Origin: Microbulbifer rhizosphaerae
Lineage (GTDB): Bacteria > Pseudomonadota > Gammaproteobacteria > Pseudomonadales > Cellvibrionaceae
Reading direction: 5' to 3'
Assembly: GCF_014191725.1 (NCBI RefSeq)
Contig: NZ_JACHWZ010000023.1
Coordinates: 1 to 64,000 of the forward strand
DNA: 64,000 nucleotides
This document shows, piece by piece, positions 20,504-29,766 of this stretch. The position numbers and the translations under genes are program-made. Under the pieces are notes generated by a model. That model made no database searches. It was given only the letters and a program-made list of their open reading frames with translations, and was not told the origin of the DNA. Numbering within the stretch: position 1 is the first letter of the stretch; every line of letters begins with the position of its first letter.

Positions 20504-20577
20504 GTAAGAGCCTGCTTGCAGGCGAACAAACACGCAAGGACAAAACCCAGTGATATTCGCTTGAAGCAGGCTCTACG
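20504..20577. repeat. Inverted repeat, family E, between convergent pilR and pilE
   Basis: GTAAGAGCCTGCTTGCAGGC (20504-20523) is matched by its complement at 20554-20577 with small bulges (ATTCGCTTGAAGCAGGCTCTAC). Only copy of this family in the window. Lying between two convergent genes, it could act as a bidirectional terminator. It also marks one edge of the apparently inverted pilin block. Confidence 0.7.
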
Positions 20578-20581
20578 GCTA

Positions 20582-20995
20582 CTACCAGCAGTCGCCGGAG
20601 CCGGTGGCGTTGCGGGCACCAGTGTGATCCAAGGTCAGGTTACCGCAGCTGTCCGCCGCCTGGGAGCCCTTTGGGGTAGCCTGCAGAGTGTACGTGGTTG
20701 CAGTCAGTGTCGTGGCGCCGACATCGTAAAAGCCTTCCGGGGATTCCAGAGTTGCGCCGTCGATCTGGCCCGCCAAGGTGCAGTTCCCACTGTCATAGGC
20801 GCTGTAGGCGGTGAAGCAGCGCTGTAGACGCTGCGCATAATCATTCAGGGTCGCCTTGGCATCAGCGCGATTGCTCTTGCGTACCGACTCCTGGTAAGAC
20901 GGATAGGCAATCGCGGCAAGAATGCCGATGATCGCCACCACGATCATCAGCTCGATCAGGGTAAAGCCGGATTCCGATTTTCTTTTATTTTTCAT
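20582..20995 (-). CDS. pilE: Minor type IV pilin PilE
   Basis: Pilin-like subunit of the initiation/tip complex. 137 residues. A basic leader ending in Gly10 precedes the prepilin motif [29 protein letters not shown] helix, with the conserved Glu at +5. The globular part contains four Cys that could form the pilin disulfides ([14 protein letters not shown] and SCGNLT...GDC). I start at the ATG at 20995: the AGAGG site then has normal spacing, whereas the GTG two codons upstream overlaps it. Last gene of the minor-pilin operon, 15 bases after pilY1. Confidence 0.92.
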   Translation of the reverse strand: MKNKRKSESGFTLIELMIVVAIIGILAAIAYPSYQESVRKSNRADAKATLNDYAQRLQRCFTAYSAYDSGNCTLAGQIDGATLESPEGFYDVGATTLTATTYTLQATPKGSQAADSCGNLTLDHTGARNATGSGDCW

Positions 20996-21010
20996 AGCCA
21001 CCTCTAGTAA

Positions 21011-24000
21011 TTAACGCAACTGACGCCAGGACATGCGGCCCACCGCTTCCGAAGGCAGAGTTCCCTCGGGGACCTCTATCTTACCCTTGATGTCGCTGGT
21101 GGGAAGGTAGGCCTTCTCGCCACCTCGGATGAGCTCCGAATAACCGATTATGGCGTATTCCTGCTCAATACCGTCCTCACCGAATATGGAGTGCCCCACG
21201 TACTTGTCTCCCACCGCCACCAGTTCCATCTGCCAGCCACTGCCGCCGAAGGCACAGGGGTTGTTGGATGTGATCAGAGTCGGGAACAGCAGGCGGTCGA
21301 ACAGCAGCAGAGGCTTGCTGATCACCCGTTCGCCAGTGGGAGTAGCCTCGCCGCTGGGGACCAAATCCATATACCAGCCACGTTTGCTCTCCCACCAGGT
21401 GGTATCCGTATTACTGGAGACTGTGCGCACGCCATTGCCCTGCGTTATAGTTTTCTCCAGCAACTGGGAATCGCGATCCGGCACACCATCAGTTACCGTC
21501 AATTCCACACGCTCACCAGTATCGGCGATGGCATAAAAGCTGTTGATAACAGTATTCTCGTCCACAAGATTATCGCTACTGGTCAGGTAACGGCCAGTGC
21601 CGAAATAGACCATGATCGCGTTGTTCATCTGGGAATTGATACCCAACGTGGGGGCAGAGGTAATCGGCTGGTTGTTGCCGCTGTCGTCCTGCGCCTTAAA
21701 CAAAGGATATTTATTCTGTCCCTGGGTATAGGCCAAGCCCCAGCTGCCATTGTTAGCAACGGCGAACTTCCACATATTGCCCACCAGGTCGCCCGCATAG
21801 GCCGCCGTTACAACGCCCTCGCTGTTGGTCAACAATGAAGGGCCGGCGAGACCGTTGCTGGTGCTGCCGTCAGTGGCAATGACCTCGATATCCGTTGGAT
21901 CATCCAAGTCCACAATGATCAGTTTTGCCTGCCCATTACCGGAATTATAACCGTTGCCAAGAATAACCTTCCAGCCGTCAGCGGTCGGCGCCACCAGCGG
22001 TTGCCCCAGGATATTGCCGATATCCAGATTGGTTCCGTCCAGCTCGAACAGCAAACTCGGGCTGGCGGGATTAGTCACATCCAGCGCGAACAGGCCCTTG
22101 GCGCCAGCGCCGTAGGTGCCCACCAGAACGGTGTGCCACGCCGAATTAAAATAGGCGTCCCCCACAAACAGAGGTCCATCCACACTGTACTTGTGCGGAT
22201 TGTTTGCAGAGCCATAATTGACCTCCGTCATACTCTTCAGCTTGGGATAGGCTCCGGAGGGAATATAGGCAAACAACTCGTTACCATTCGCAGCGTTGAA
22301 TCCATGCAGCATGCCGTCATTGGCGTTTACATAGAGTACTTCGGGGCGGTTCGCATCCTGCTTGCTACTTACGTGAGCGGCATAGGTGGTACCACCGAGC
22401 TCCTCCGACAGGCGATCGAAGCGGTAATCCTGCTGTCCCGCATATACCGGGCTGGAGTTGACGATGTCTCCGAGCACCGTCGTTCGTGCGCGCATGTCCG
22501 ATACATTTTTGCCGCGGACCCACTCCAGCCGCTCCTGTCCTACCGCATCCCCATCGTTGCCGGACAAGAGAGCCTTGTGGGTAGTGCTTAGGTTGTCCCA
22601 TGTGAACGGAAGGTACTCTGGGGTTCCGTCCCCGTTTTTATCGGTGTAGGTATATATGTTTCGCGTGCCGTAGGCAGCAAAGGTGTCCGCATCCTTGGTG
22701 CTCCAGGTGGGGCTGCTGGCGAGGCTGCCATTCGCCTGCAGCTGTACGGCCTTGATTTCCCCGCTCCATTTTGCGCTGTCGAACAGCGCCTGGTAAATCA
22801 CCGTATCGGTACCCAGGCGGGTGGAGTTGGCGGCCACGGAAGATGCTGAGCCAGCGCCACCGATCACCTGATCCAACGCATTGCCCAGATCCTCTTCCAG
22901 TTGTGCCGGATCGATCGCGTAGAAATAGGTTCCCGCCTCGCTTGCGGCAATTTCTGCATCGGTGGGTGAAACGCCCTCAACGGAGTCGCTGTAGCCGCCC
23001 CATTTGGCGGCATAGTAGAGGGGCAGCTCCAGCAGTTCGGCAGTGGAGGCTCCAACGCTATATTGAGCACTGCGCGCCGTGGCAATGGTGCAGGCGCTAT
23101 CGCTATCCCAACCATCACCTTCGTCAGTTCGCCTACAAGTACAATCATCACCGTTGCAGGACCCGTAGGAAAACTCGTTCACTCCAGAGTGCACATGGAA
23201 ACCATCATTGGTGGTACCGCTGATCACATAGCCGAACCCCATGGAATTTGGGGTGGACTGGGCCATTACCTCGGTGGTAACGGTAACCGTGGTGGCAGTT
23301 ACCGCGTAGTCGATCACGCCCCACATATCCTGGTCGAAGTCGCCGCCCTGCTCGCTGTCCTCCCAGTTCACGTACAGCTTGCCGCTGGTGCCGTCCGCGC
23401 TCTGCTCGGCGATCTTGAAATCCACGATGGCGCAGTTGCCACTGACACTACTATTGCGGCAGGCAGGCAGGATAGTAACTTGCTGCGCGCTGCCGGGTAC
23501 CTTGACTGTGACCTTGGGCACCGCCGGTGCCAGGGCCACGCCGTAGGTTTGCACTGTGACCGGAGCGGGGAGGTCGTCGCGGATACCCTCCTTGCGGGCG
23601 TAGTGGGCGAGGCCGGCAATCTGGTAGGACCCCTGAAGGCGCGGCGCGTCCGGGCAGGTACCGCGCACGGAGGAGAGATTGCCCACTTGCTTGTCGGTGC
23701 AAAGCTGGTTGTTGTCGGTACCGTTTTCGCCGACAAAATAGTTACTGCCGCGAATGCCCTCAGCGGCGCCCACAAGGTCGGTCCAATGGTTCACGCTCGC
23801 GATGCCCAGGTCGCTGGCACCGCTCAACTGATCCGCGTCGTAGGAACTGGTGGAGGCGTTAAACTGAAGAACACTCACCGCGGCGCAATAATTCTGCGAG
23901 GAGATGGGGTCATTCCAGGAGGCGCTGGTGAGGCCGCTGATGCGGCCGGAATCGTCGCTGGCGAAATCCGGTGCCTCCTTACCAGCCAGATAGCGCAGGG

Positions 24001-25336
24001 ATTCCAGGTAAATCTCCGACTGCGGGTTGCCCCAGTTGGAACAACTCCCATCGGTAAAGCTGTTCATGCCCCAATCGCAATTATCGTTATCGCCATCGGT
24101 ATCGGCGTTATAGGTGCCCTCGCCATAGGAATAACCGTAAATGCGCAGCCGGTTTAGCGTGTCGATGATACCGCTCGCTTCGGTAAAGGTGCCATCGCCG
24201 TCTACCGCCACCTCATTTGCCATGCTACCGATCTGTTTGCGCAGCACACCGCCGGATTTGTTCTGCCCATAGGAGCCGGTCATCAGCCCGAAGTGGATGT
24301 CGCCGTGCTCGCCGTAGCGCTGCAATAATCCGGAGGGTTTCTTGGTGCCATCGGGATAATCGCGACAGTTGTCCTCCTCCAGGCCATTCCTGCAGACCTG
24401 AACCCGGGCGGTATAATCTCCCCCCCCTAGTTTGCTGCCAAGGACAGTTTCCCAAGCCCCACAGAAACCGTTATTCCACCGCCAAACGCACACTCTCGTG
24501 TCGTCCTTTGTGGGGCTGTTGGGGTAAGCGTAAATCCCCGACTTGGCCGGGTCATTGTCGTTATGTCCGTCTTGCTCCTCCGCCCACAAACACTGCCAGC
24601 GCTCGTTGCTGGCCCAGAGGGAGAAATTACCCTGCGCCACCCGGATCGTCGGCGCTGCGGTGGCAGCCTGTGAATAGCCACTGGTGGCCGGAGTGGTATT
24701 GCAAAGGGTGATGCCGGTATCCGCGGTATCTGGCAATCCGCCCGTCACAGTAAAAGGTGTCAGTTTAGCGATATCCGTACCGTTGTAATACTTGGCAAAG
24801 GAATGCGCATCGCTGGGCAGGAAGGCGCGTTCCAGCACTGTTTTGACTTCGGCGCTCGGGTTAGCCTCATTGTAGGCTTCATCAGTGGAACGGAAGCCGC
24901 CGTACAGAATCTTGCGTACTGCATCCATCCGCGTCATGGTGGCCCAGTTGAGGAAGTTGCCGCTCCAGTCCCCATCGACCGCATCACAGTAGTGATCTGC
25001 CGTTATCGCCTTGGGCACAAAGACGCCGGATTCATAGCTGTAACACTTGCCGCTATCGAAGTAACCGTAATAGCTATAGCTATTAATGTAAGTGGTCTCC
25101 GCCACCCCATCCCGCTCGCCTCCCGGTCCAGTGAGATCCGTGTAGTCATCATAGGCCTTGAAGTACAACTGGTGATCATTGGACATATTCAACATGACAA
25201 TGGGACGCACCGGCTGCGACAGGAACAGCGGCGTCTGCGCCAGCTCCAATGACACAGCACTGTGAGCAACACCCAGGCTGAAAACGGCCGCCGCCAGCGC
25301 GGAGCAGAATTTTGTTTTTATTGCCTTATAAAACAT
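21011..25336 (-). CDS. pilY1: Type IV pilus tip adhesin/assembly protein PilY1
   Basis: Large secreted protein thought to sit at the pilus tip with the minor pilins and act in pilus assembly, adhesion and surface sensing. 1441 residues. Signal peptide 1-29. The C-terminal third (about 960-1400) is the PilC/PilY beta-propeller domain (EVLYVNANDGMLHGFNAANG, GNMWKFAV, YFGTGRYL). Possible calcium loops are visible: DTDGDNDNCDWG and DKNGDGTPEYLPF. The N-terminal region, where many PilY1 proteins have a von Willebrand A domain with DxSxS, reads VMLNMSNDHQLYFKAYDDY instead and has no such motif. ATG start with pilX 22 bases upstream. Confidence 0.93.
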   Translation of the reverse strand: MFYKAIKTKFCSALAAAVFSLGVAHSAVSLELAQTPLFLSQPVRPIVMLNMSNDHQLYFKAYDDYTDLTGPGGERDGVAETTYINSYSYYGYFDSGKCYSYESGVFVPKAITADHYCDAVDGDWSGNFLNWATMTRMDAVRKILYGGFRSTDEAYNEANPSAEVKTVLERAFLPSDAHSFAKYYNGTDIAKLTPFTVTGGLPDTADTGITLCNTTPATSGYSQAATAAPTIRVAQGNFSLWASNERWQCLWAEEQDGHNDNDPAKSGIYAYPNSPTKDDTRVCVWRWNNGFCGAWETVLGSKLGGGDYTARVQVCRNGLEEDNCRDYPDGTKKPSGLLQRYGEHGDIHFGLMTGSYGQNKSGGVLRKQIGSMANEVAVDGDGTFTEASGIIDTLNRLRIYGYSYGEGTYNADTDGDNDNCDWGMNSFTDGSCSNWGNPQSEIYLESLRYLAGKEAPDFASDDSGRISGLTSASWNDPISSQNYCAAVSVLQFNASTSSYDADQLSGASDLGIASVNHWTDLVGAAEGIRGSNYFVGENGTDNNQLCTDKQVGNLSSVRGTCPDAPRLQGSYQIAGLAHYARKEGIRDDLPAPVTVQTYGVALAPAVPKVTVKVPGSAQQVTILPACRNSSVSGNCAIVDFKIAEQSADGTSGKLYVNWEDSEQGGDFDQDMWGVIDYAVTATTVTVTTEVMAQSTPNSMGFGYVISGTTNDGFHVHSGVNEFSYGSCNGDDCTCRRTDEGDGWDSDSACTIATARSAQYSVGASTAELLELPLYYAAKWGGYSDSVEGVSPTDAEIAASEAGTYFYAIDPAQLEEDLGNALDQVIGGAGSASSVAANSTRLGTDTVIYQALFDSAKWSGEIKAVQLQANGSLASSPTWSTKDADTFAAYGTRNIYTYTDKNGDGTPEYLPFTWDNLSTTHKALLSGNDGDAVGQERLEWVRGKNVSDMRARTTVLGDIVNSSPVYAGQQDYRFDRLSEELGGTTYAAHVSSKQDANRPEVLYVNANDGMLHGFNAANGNELFAYIPSGAYPKLKSMTEVNYGSANNPHKYSVDGPLFVGDAYFNSAWHTVLVGTYGAGAKGLFALDVTNPASPSLLFELDGTNLDIGNILGQPLVAPTADGWKVILGNGYNSGNGQAKLIIVDLDDPTDIEVIATDGSTSNGLAGPSLLTNSEGVVTAAYAGDLVGNMWKFAVANNGSWGLAYTQGQNKYPLFKAQDDSGNNQPITSAPTLGINSQMNNAIMVYFGTGRYLTSSDNLVDENTVINSFYAIADTGERVELTVTDGVPDRDSQLLEKTITQGNGVRTVSSNTDTTWWESKRGWYMDLVPSGEATPTGERVISKPLLLFDRLLFPTLITSNNPCAFGGSGWQMELVAVGDKYVGHSIFGEDGIEQEYAIIGYSELIRGGEKAYLPTSDIKGKIEVPEGTLPSEAVGRMSWRQLR

Positions 25337-25358
25337 GAATATTCTTCCTCAGCCGGAT

Positions 25359-25901
25359 CTATCGCTTGAAGGTGGACTGCACTATCGCCACCGCATTGCT
25401 GGTACCACCGACGCCGCGGCTGGTCACTCTGTAAAAAACAATATCCTCGGCTTTCAGGCTGCTCGCAAAATCAATGGCACCGCCCTCGGAACCTGCATTT
25501 ACAACCGTATTAGTCACTTCTTCGATCACAAAACGCGGCTGGCCGGCCACATCGGGAAGGCTCATATTGGTTGTCGCCGAGGCGTTCCAGCTGTAATCGT
25601 CCCAGAAGCCGGTTCTCCGGCTGCCGACCAGATCTTTCACATAGCCGTTCGTATTGGTGGCGCTGAACGTGGGCAGAGTAGCCCCGTTCAATACATCCTC
25701 TCCCGCTCGTAACCCTGCCTCCGCAGCCTGGAAGGCTTGGTTGCGGTCGCGCATATTACCCGCCATCAGTTCCTGCATTCCGCTCCCGCGCATGGCGGCG
25801 AGGCCGATTACGGTCATCAGTAGCAACATGATCAGGCCGACCAGCAGGGTGGCGCCGCGCTGGACTGTAATCTTAGAGGACGGTAGTAATATTTTTTTCA
25901 T
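25359..25901 (-). CDS. pilX: Minor pilin PilX
   Basis: Pilin-like component of the pilus initiation complex. 180 residues. After a basic leader, QRG|ATLLVGLIMLLLMTVIG is the prepilin motif. The usual Glu at +5 is replaced by Val, as is typical for PilX/GspK-type tip subunits. The conserved PilX segment MAGNMRDRNQAFQAAEAGLR follows. ATG at 25901 with AGGGAG 6 bases upstream; 13 bases after pilW, within the fimU-pilV-pilW-pilX-pilY1-pilE operon. Confidence 0.93.
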   Translation of the reverse strand: MKKILLPSSKITVQRGATLLVGLIMLLLMTVIGLAAMRGSGMQELMAGNMRDRNQAFQAAEAGLRAGEDVLNGATLPTFSATNTNGYVKDLVGSRRTGFWDDYSWNASATTNMSLPDVAGQPRFVIEEVTNTVVNAGSEGGAIDFASSLKAEDIVFYRVTSRGVGGTSNAVAIVQSTFKR

Positions 25902-25914
25902 GACGAACTCCCTA

Positions 25915-26988
25915 TCAGGGCAGGCGGCTGCGGATGCCGATAGTGTTGATAAAGACCTGGCGCAGGCGGCGATCGCCGGGATCGTTCACAGCGGTGCCGT
26001 TGAAGGTATAAGGCTGCTGCTCCTGCAGCACATTATCGTCCGTGCTGGAAACCAACAGCTGAATGCGCACACTGGCCACAGAATCCCAATCGGTGCCAAC
26101 TTCCGTAGCCGTGTCGTAGTCGTCCGGAACACCATCGTTGGACGTATCGCGTCCATACAACAATTGCATATCCTCGACACCTTCCAGCAGCTCCAATGTT
26201 TGGCTTCCTACCTGCTGAAATAGACTGTTACGCCCTGAAGTACCCTGAGCGATATAGTAGACAGTAGTATTGACCCTGATGATTTCCGAGTCCGGACCGA
26301 AGGTTTCTTCCGGATTGGAATTCCCCCCCCAGGACGAAATTTCATTTCCAGGAGTGGCATCAGCGTTGGAATGAACCACGTTGATTGAAGTGCCCGCAGA
26401 GCCCGTCTGCTGCAGATTTGTAGTCTGGAATACCCGCGCTTTCTGACAGTCGGAAACTACAAGTATGTCGCCTATACACATACCGCTAAAACTGCTTTGT
26501 CCCGCTCCACAACCATTGGCAACCACACCGGTATCCTCGGCAAATAGTTGTGAGGAATCATTATTTTGCACAACTCCGATGGCATTGCCATTGGCACTGC
26601 GCACGACAAGTACGTCGGTCCCGGAAATAGCGGCTGGATACCCAGTTGGCAGGGTTGCATCACCACTGTCGTTATCAGTGCCGAAATCGAAACCTTCAAT
26701 TCCCACATCAAAGCTGTACAGGGCTCCAGCATTCGCACCACTCATATCCAGAGTATTGGTGAAGCTCAGATTCCGACTCATGCAGCCCATATAACCGGCC
26801 ATGCGGATATCCTGCCCCATAAACTCCATCGCCAGACGCCCCGTTTCCTGCACCCGCGAAATGGCCTGCTGGGTGGTAAAGGTGGCCCGACTGGAAAGGA
26901 ACAGCTGCACTACCCCGGTCATCAGTATCAGGCCGATGGTAATGGAGATCATCAATTCTACGAGCGATATACCTCGTTGCTTGCGCAT
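25915..26988 (-). CDS. pilW: Minor pilin PilW
   Basis: Largest minor pilin, part of the complex that primes type IV pilus assembly. 357 residues. Prepilin motif QRG|ISLVELMISITIGLILM with Glu at +5; the PilW segment RLAMEFMGQDIRMAGYMGC follows. C-terminal region matches the family pattern (SVRIQLLVSS, RLRQVFINTIGIRSRL). I start at the ATG at 26988, whose AAAGG site is 9 bases away; a TTG three codons upstream would touch that site. 12 bases after pilV. Confidence 0.93.
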   Translation of the reverse strand: MRKQRGISLVELMISITIGLILMTGVVQLFLSSRATFTTQQAISRVQETGRLAMEFMGQDIRMAGYMGCMSRNLSFTNTLDMSGANAGALYSFDVGIEGFDFGTDNDSGDATLPTGYPAAISGTDVLVVRSANGNAIGVVQNNDSSQLFAEDTGVVANGCGAGQSSFSGMCIGDILVVSDCQKARVFQTTNLQQTGSAGTSINVVHSNADATPGNEISSWGGNSNPEETFGPDSEIIRVNTTVYYIAQGTSGRNSLFQQVGSQTLELLEGVEDMQLLYGRDTSNDGVPDDYDTATEVGTDWDSVASVRIQLLVSSTDDNVLQEQQPYTFNGTAVNDPGDRRLRQVFINTIGIRSRLP

Positions 26989-27000
26989 AACCGGCAACCT

Positions 27001-27450
27001 TTAAATCCGCGTTGTGTATTGGAAACTGCTTAAACCAGCGTCAACCAGGCCGTTCGCATCGGCCACACCCGAGCCATCCTGTTCGGACCACTGAATGGTT
27101 ACCGTGCATACGCGAGCCGCAGTGCAGTTGATGCCGCCCACACCACTGGGCAAGGCGCTTGCAATGTTCTGCCGCCATTCGCGCAGGTCTTCCTGCACCA
27201 ACAAGCTGCCTGTTGGCGGATCTGCATCGATTGCAAGCGCGTAGCTACCGATATTCTCGCGGTTGATGCGAATGCGGTCGAACAGGTCATAGGCGAGGAT
27301 ATTAGCCTGGGAGCGCAGGTAGGCGCTGTGGTTGTACTGCAGCGAGCGGTTCTGCAGTGCGGCCAGCCCAAGCAGGGAAGTGGACAGGATCAGCACTGTG
27401 ACCATCACCTCGATCAGGCCGGCGCCACGCTGGCTGGATATGAAATTCAT
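27001..27450 (-). CDS. pilV: Minor pilin PilV
   Basis: Pilus initiation complex subunit, GspI-like. 149 residues from the ATG at 27450, which has an AGGGAG site 5 bases upstream. The prepilin peptidase site is SSQRG|AGLIEVMVTVLILS, with Ala at +1 and Glu at +5. The family segment LLGLAALQNRSLQYN follows. An open extension of 12 codons upstream is not needed. Second gene of the minor-pilin operon, 10 bases after fimU. Confidence 0.92.
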   Translation of the reverse strand: MNFISSQRGAGLIEVMVTVLILSTSLLGLAALQNRSLQYNHSAYLRSQANILAYDLFDRIRINRENIGSYALAIDADPPTGSLLVQEDLREWRQNIASALPSGVGGINCTAARVCTVTIQWSEQDGSGVADANGLVDAGLSSFQYTTRI

Positions 27451-27460
27451 ATTCACTCCC

Positions 27461-27988
27461 TTATGAGCAGTTGCTACGGGCCACATTAATCAGTCCCGCC
27501 GGACCAATAGTAATAGTGCGTGCGGCATTGCTGCCGCAACCATTGATGCTGGAGACAATATTCACTTGCGTAGCTGGGTCCAGGGTGCCGAGGCGGGCAT
27601 AACTTATAGAGGTGATGTTATTGCCACCGCGGGTGACCGCAATGGCTGCACCGGCATTAGGGGCCTGCCAGTGGCGCAGCACATTGTCATCGATATCGGC
27701 CACTATCCAGCCGTCGGTCCAGGTGCCCGTGCATGTCGCACCATCACTGCTCGCACAGATGGATACGCTCTGTCCACGCTTTACCGCTTCGGCGCGCGTG
27801 TAGTTGAGCGCGGTAACCAGCTCCTCACCCAAGGCGATGGAGCGGTTGTTGTTGATCATGGTGGTAAAGCTCGGGGCTGCGATGGTGACGACGATGGCGA
27901 GCACCGCGATGGTTACCATCAGTTCGATCAGGGTAAAGCCCCCCTGCCCTTGCAGTACCTGTGGTTTTTGTCCCATAAGACAGCTCAT
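27461..27988 (-). CDS. fimU: Minor pilin of the FimU/GspH family
   Basis: First gene of the minor-pilin operon. 175 residues. Leader MSCLMGQKPQVLQGQGG, then the prepilin helix FTLIELMVTIAVLAIVVTIA and the GspH-type block ALNYTRAEAVKRGQSVSIC. Two or more Cys near the C-terminus (NGCGSN, SNC) could be disulfide-bonded. Its place before pilV-pilW-pilX supports FimU rather than FimT. Start ATG 27988 has no clear ribosome site; an ATG four codons downstream is an alternative. The 187-base divergent spacer to fimT holds the operon promoter, but I find neither a good sigma-70 nor a sigma-54 match. Confidence 0.9.
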   Translation of the reverse strand: MSCLMGQKPQVLQGQGGFTLIELMVTIAVLAIVVTIAAPSFTTMINNNRSIALGEELVTALNYTRAEAVKRGQSVSICASSDGATCTGTWTDGWIVADIDDNVLRHWQAPNAGAAIAVTRGGNNITSISYARLGTLDPATQVNIVSSINGCGSNAARTITIGPAGLINVARSNCS

Positions 27989-28175
27989 TTTTGCTTAATT
28001 ACTAATCAAACTTGTACGGTCATGGCTGGATGCCCGCGCGACGGTGGCGTTATAGTCCCCGAAACCTATCAGAGCTTTATCAGGCGAACTACGAAGATCC
28101 GACAGGCGGCTACATAACAGGATCAAACGGGAATCAAACTGAGACATAGGTCTAAAATCCAAAGAGGGGGATGGG

Positions 28176-28700
28176 ATGCGTGAACAGGGATTGACGCTGC
28201 TCGAACTACTTGTCGCTTTGGCGATACTGGCAATTCTCCTTGCTGTCGGGCTGCCCGGTTTTTCCAAGGTTATCCAGAACAGTCGACTTTCGGCCAACAC
28301 CGAGGAACTGCGCAACGCTATCCAACTGACCCGCGCTGCTGCGGTGAGTCGCAATCAGCGGGTGACGCTACGCAATCTCGGCAGATGGGAGTCGGGATGG
28401 CAAGCGTTTGCCGACGACAACAACAATGGGGTGTTCGATGACGGAGAACAGCTTTTGTTTTCAAGCGGGTCATTGCAATCGGTGCGCTTCGAGGCCAATA
28501 CACCAGTGAGCAATTATGTGTCGTTCATCGGGACTGGAGAGAGCCGGAAGGTGGGGTCGGCTATGGGAGCCTTTCAGGCAGGAACCATAGAGGTCTGTAC
28601 TGCTGATAACAGCCAGGGGTATTCGCTGATACTGTTTCGCAGCGGGAGATTGCGTACCGGTAAACTGGATGCAAATGACTGTTCCCCTCCCGACAGCTGA
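28176..28700 (+). CDS. fimT: FimT/GspH-family minor pilin-like protein
   Basis: Second GspH-type prepilin, transcribed divergently from fimU. 174 residues. Short leader MREQG|LTLLELLVALAILAILLAVGLP with Glu at +5, then NAIQLTRAAAVSRNQRVTL. A loop DDNNNGVFDDGEQLL (about 77-91) looks like an EF-hand-type calcium site and is frequent in this family. The ATG at 28176 has GAGGGGG upstream. FimT proteins in some species bind DNA for natural transformation; that role here is inference. The last Cys-bearing segments (EVCTAD, ANDCS) may form a disulfide. Confidence 0.9.
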   Translation: MREQGLTLLELLVALAILAILLAVGLPGFSKVIQNSRLSANTEELRNAIQLTRAAAVSRNQRVTLRNLGRWESGWQAFADDNNNGVFDDGEQLLFSSGSLQSVRFEANTPVSNYVSFIGTGESRKVGSAMGAFQAGTIEVCTADNSQGYSLILFRSGRLRTGKLDANDCSPPDS

Positions 28701-28703
28701 CAG

Positions 28704-28749
28704 GCGAGCCTGCGGCCCGCGAGCGGAGCTGGAGTTCCGCGGTCCCGGG
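28704..28749. repeat. REP element, family A
   Basis: Two adjacent palindromes: GCCTGCGGCCCGC-like and GCGGAGCTGGAGTTCCGC, closed by GGTCCCGGG. It fills the space between the convergent fimT and ispH genes. Same family as 29715-29760, 37482-37530, 42566-42609, 43778-43842 and 46928-47026. Confidence 0.8.
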
Positions 28750-28751
28750 TA

Positions 28752-29684
28752 TTAGCGCAGTTCTTTCGGTAGGGAGAAGCGGATATTTTCCTCACATCCG
28801 GCCATCTCTTGCGGCAGTTCCGCGCCCAACTGCTGCAGCCGCTCTATAACTTCCTGCACCAGCACTTCCGGGGCCGAAGCGCCGGCAGTAATGCCGATGG
28901 AGCGCACATCATTCAGCCAGGCGGGATCAATATCGGCGGCGCCGTCGATCAACTGGGCGCTGGCCCCGCAGCGTTCGGCCAGTTCGCGCAGGCGGTTGGA
29001 GTTGGAGCTGTTGGGGCTGCCCACCACCAGCACCAGGTTGTTCTCCAAGGCCAGTTGTCTGACCGCATCCTGGCGATTCTGGGTGGCGTAACAGATGTCG
29101 TCCTTGCGCGGGCCGCGGATATTCGGGAAGCGGGCGCGCAGGGCATCGATGACTTTTGCCGTGTCATCCATGGAGAGGGTGGTCTGGGTGACGTAGGTGA
29201 GGTCGTTTTCATTCCTTACCTGCAGTTTCGACACGTCCTCTTCGTCCTCCACCAGGTAGATGTTGCCACCGGCACTGGTGTCGTACTGGCCCATGGTGCC
29301 CTCCACTTCCGGGTGACCCTGGTGGCCGATCAGGATGCACTCGGATCCGTCGGTGCTGAACTTACTCACTTCCATATGCACTTTGGTGACCAGCGGGCAG
29401 GTGGCATCGAAGACCTTCAGGCCGCGCTCGCCGGCTTCTCGCTGTACCGCCCTGGATACACCGTGGGCGCTGAAGATCACGATCACGTCGTCGGGCACTT
29501 CGCAGAGTTCGTCCACGAATACGGCACCGCGCTCGCGCAGACTGTCCACCACGAACTTGTTGTGCACCACCTCGTGGCGCACATAGATGGGCGCACCGAA
29601 TACGTCCAGCGCGCGATTGACGATATCGATGGCGCGGTCGACGCCGGCGCAGAAGCCGCGGGGATTGGCGAGACGTATTTGCAT
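28752..29684 (-). CDS. ispH: 4-hydroxy-3-methylbut-2-enyl diphosphate reductase
   Basis: Last step of the MEP isoprenoid pathway: reduction of HMBPP to IPP and DMAPP on a 4Fe-4S cluster. 310 residues. The three cluster cysteines are in [10 protein letters not shown] (C12), [11 protein letters not shown] and [10 protein letters not shown]. The catalytic His/Glu segments VVHNKFVV and [14 protein letters not shown] are intact. ATG at 29684 without a clear ribosome site. Downstream of fkpB across a REP element; the order ileS-lspA-fkpB-ispH is conserved in many gammaproteobacteria. Confidence 0.97.
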   Translation of the reverse strand: MQIRLANPRGFCAGVDRAIDIVNRALDVFGAPIYVRHEVVHNKFVVDSLRERGAVFVDELCEVPDDVIVIFSAHGVSRAVQREAGERGLKVFDATCPLVTKVHMEVSKFSTDGSECILIGHQGHPEVEGTMGQYDTSAGGNIYLVEDEEDVSKLQVRNENDLTYVTQTTLSMDDTAKVIDALRARFPNIRGPRKDDICYATQNRQDAVRQLALENNLVLVVGSPNSSNSNRLRELAERCGASAQLIDGAADIDPAWLNDVRSIGITAGASAPEVLVQEVIERLQQLGAELPQEMAGCEENIRFSLPKELR

Positions 29685-29714
29685 ATTTGGTTCAATACTC
29701 CGGCTTCACCTCGG

Positions 29715-29760
29715 GCGGGCCTTTGGCCCGCGTGCGGAGCTGGAGCTCCGCGTTCCCGGG
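29715..29760. repeat. REP element, family A
   Basis: Cleanest copy of the family: palindrome GCGGGCCTTTGGCCCGC followed by GCGGAGCTGGAGCTCCGC and GTTCCCGGG. Located between the fkpB stop and the ispH start, so it would lie inside the shared transcript. Confidence 0.85.
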
Positions 29761-29766
29761 AAGCTC

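Noticed and set aside
27989..28175. Sigma-54 promoter for the minor-pilin operon
   Set aside because: No TGGCAC-N5-TTGC type match on either strand, although PilR is encoded nearby.
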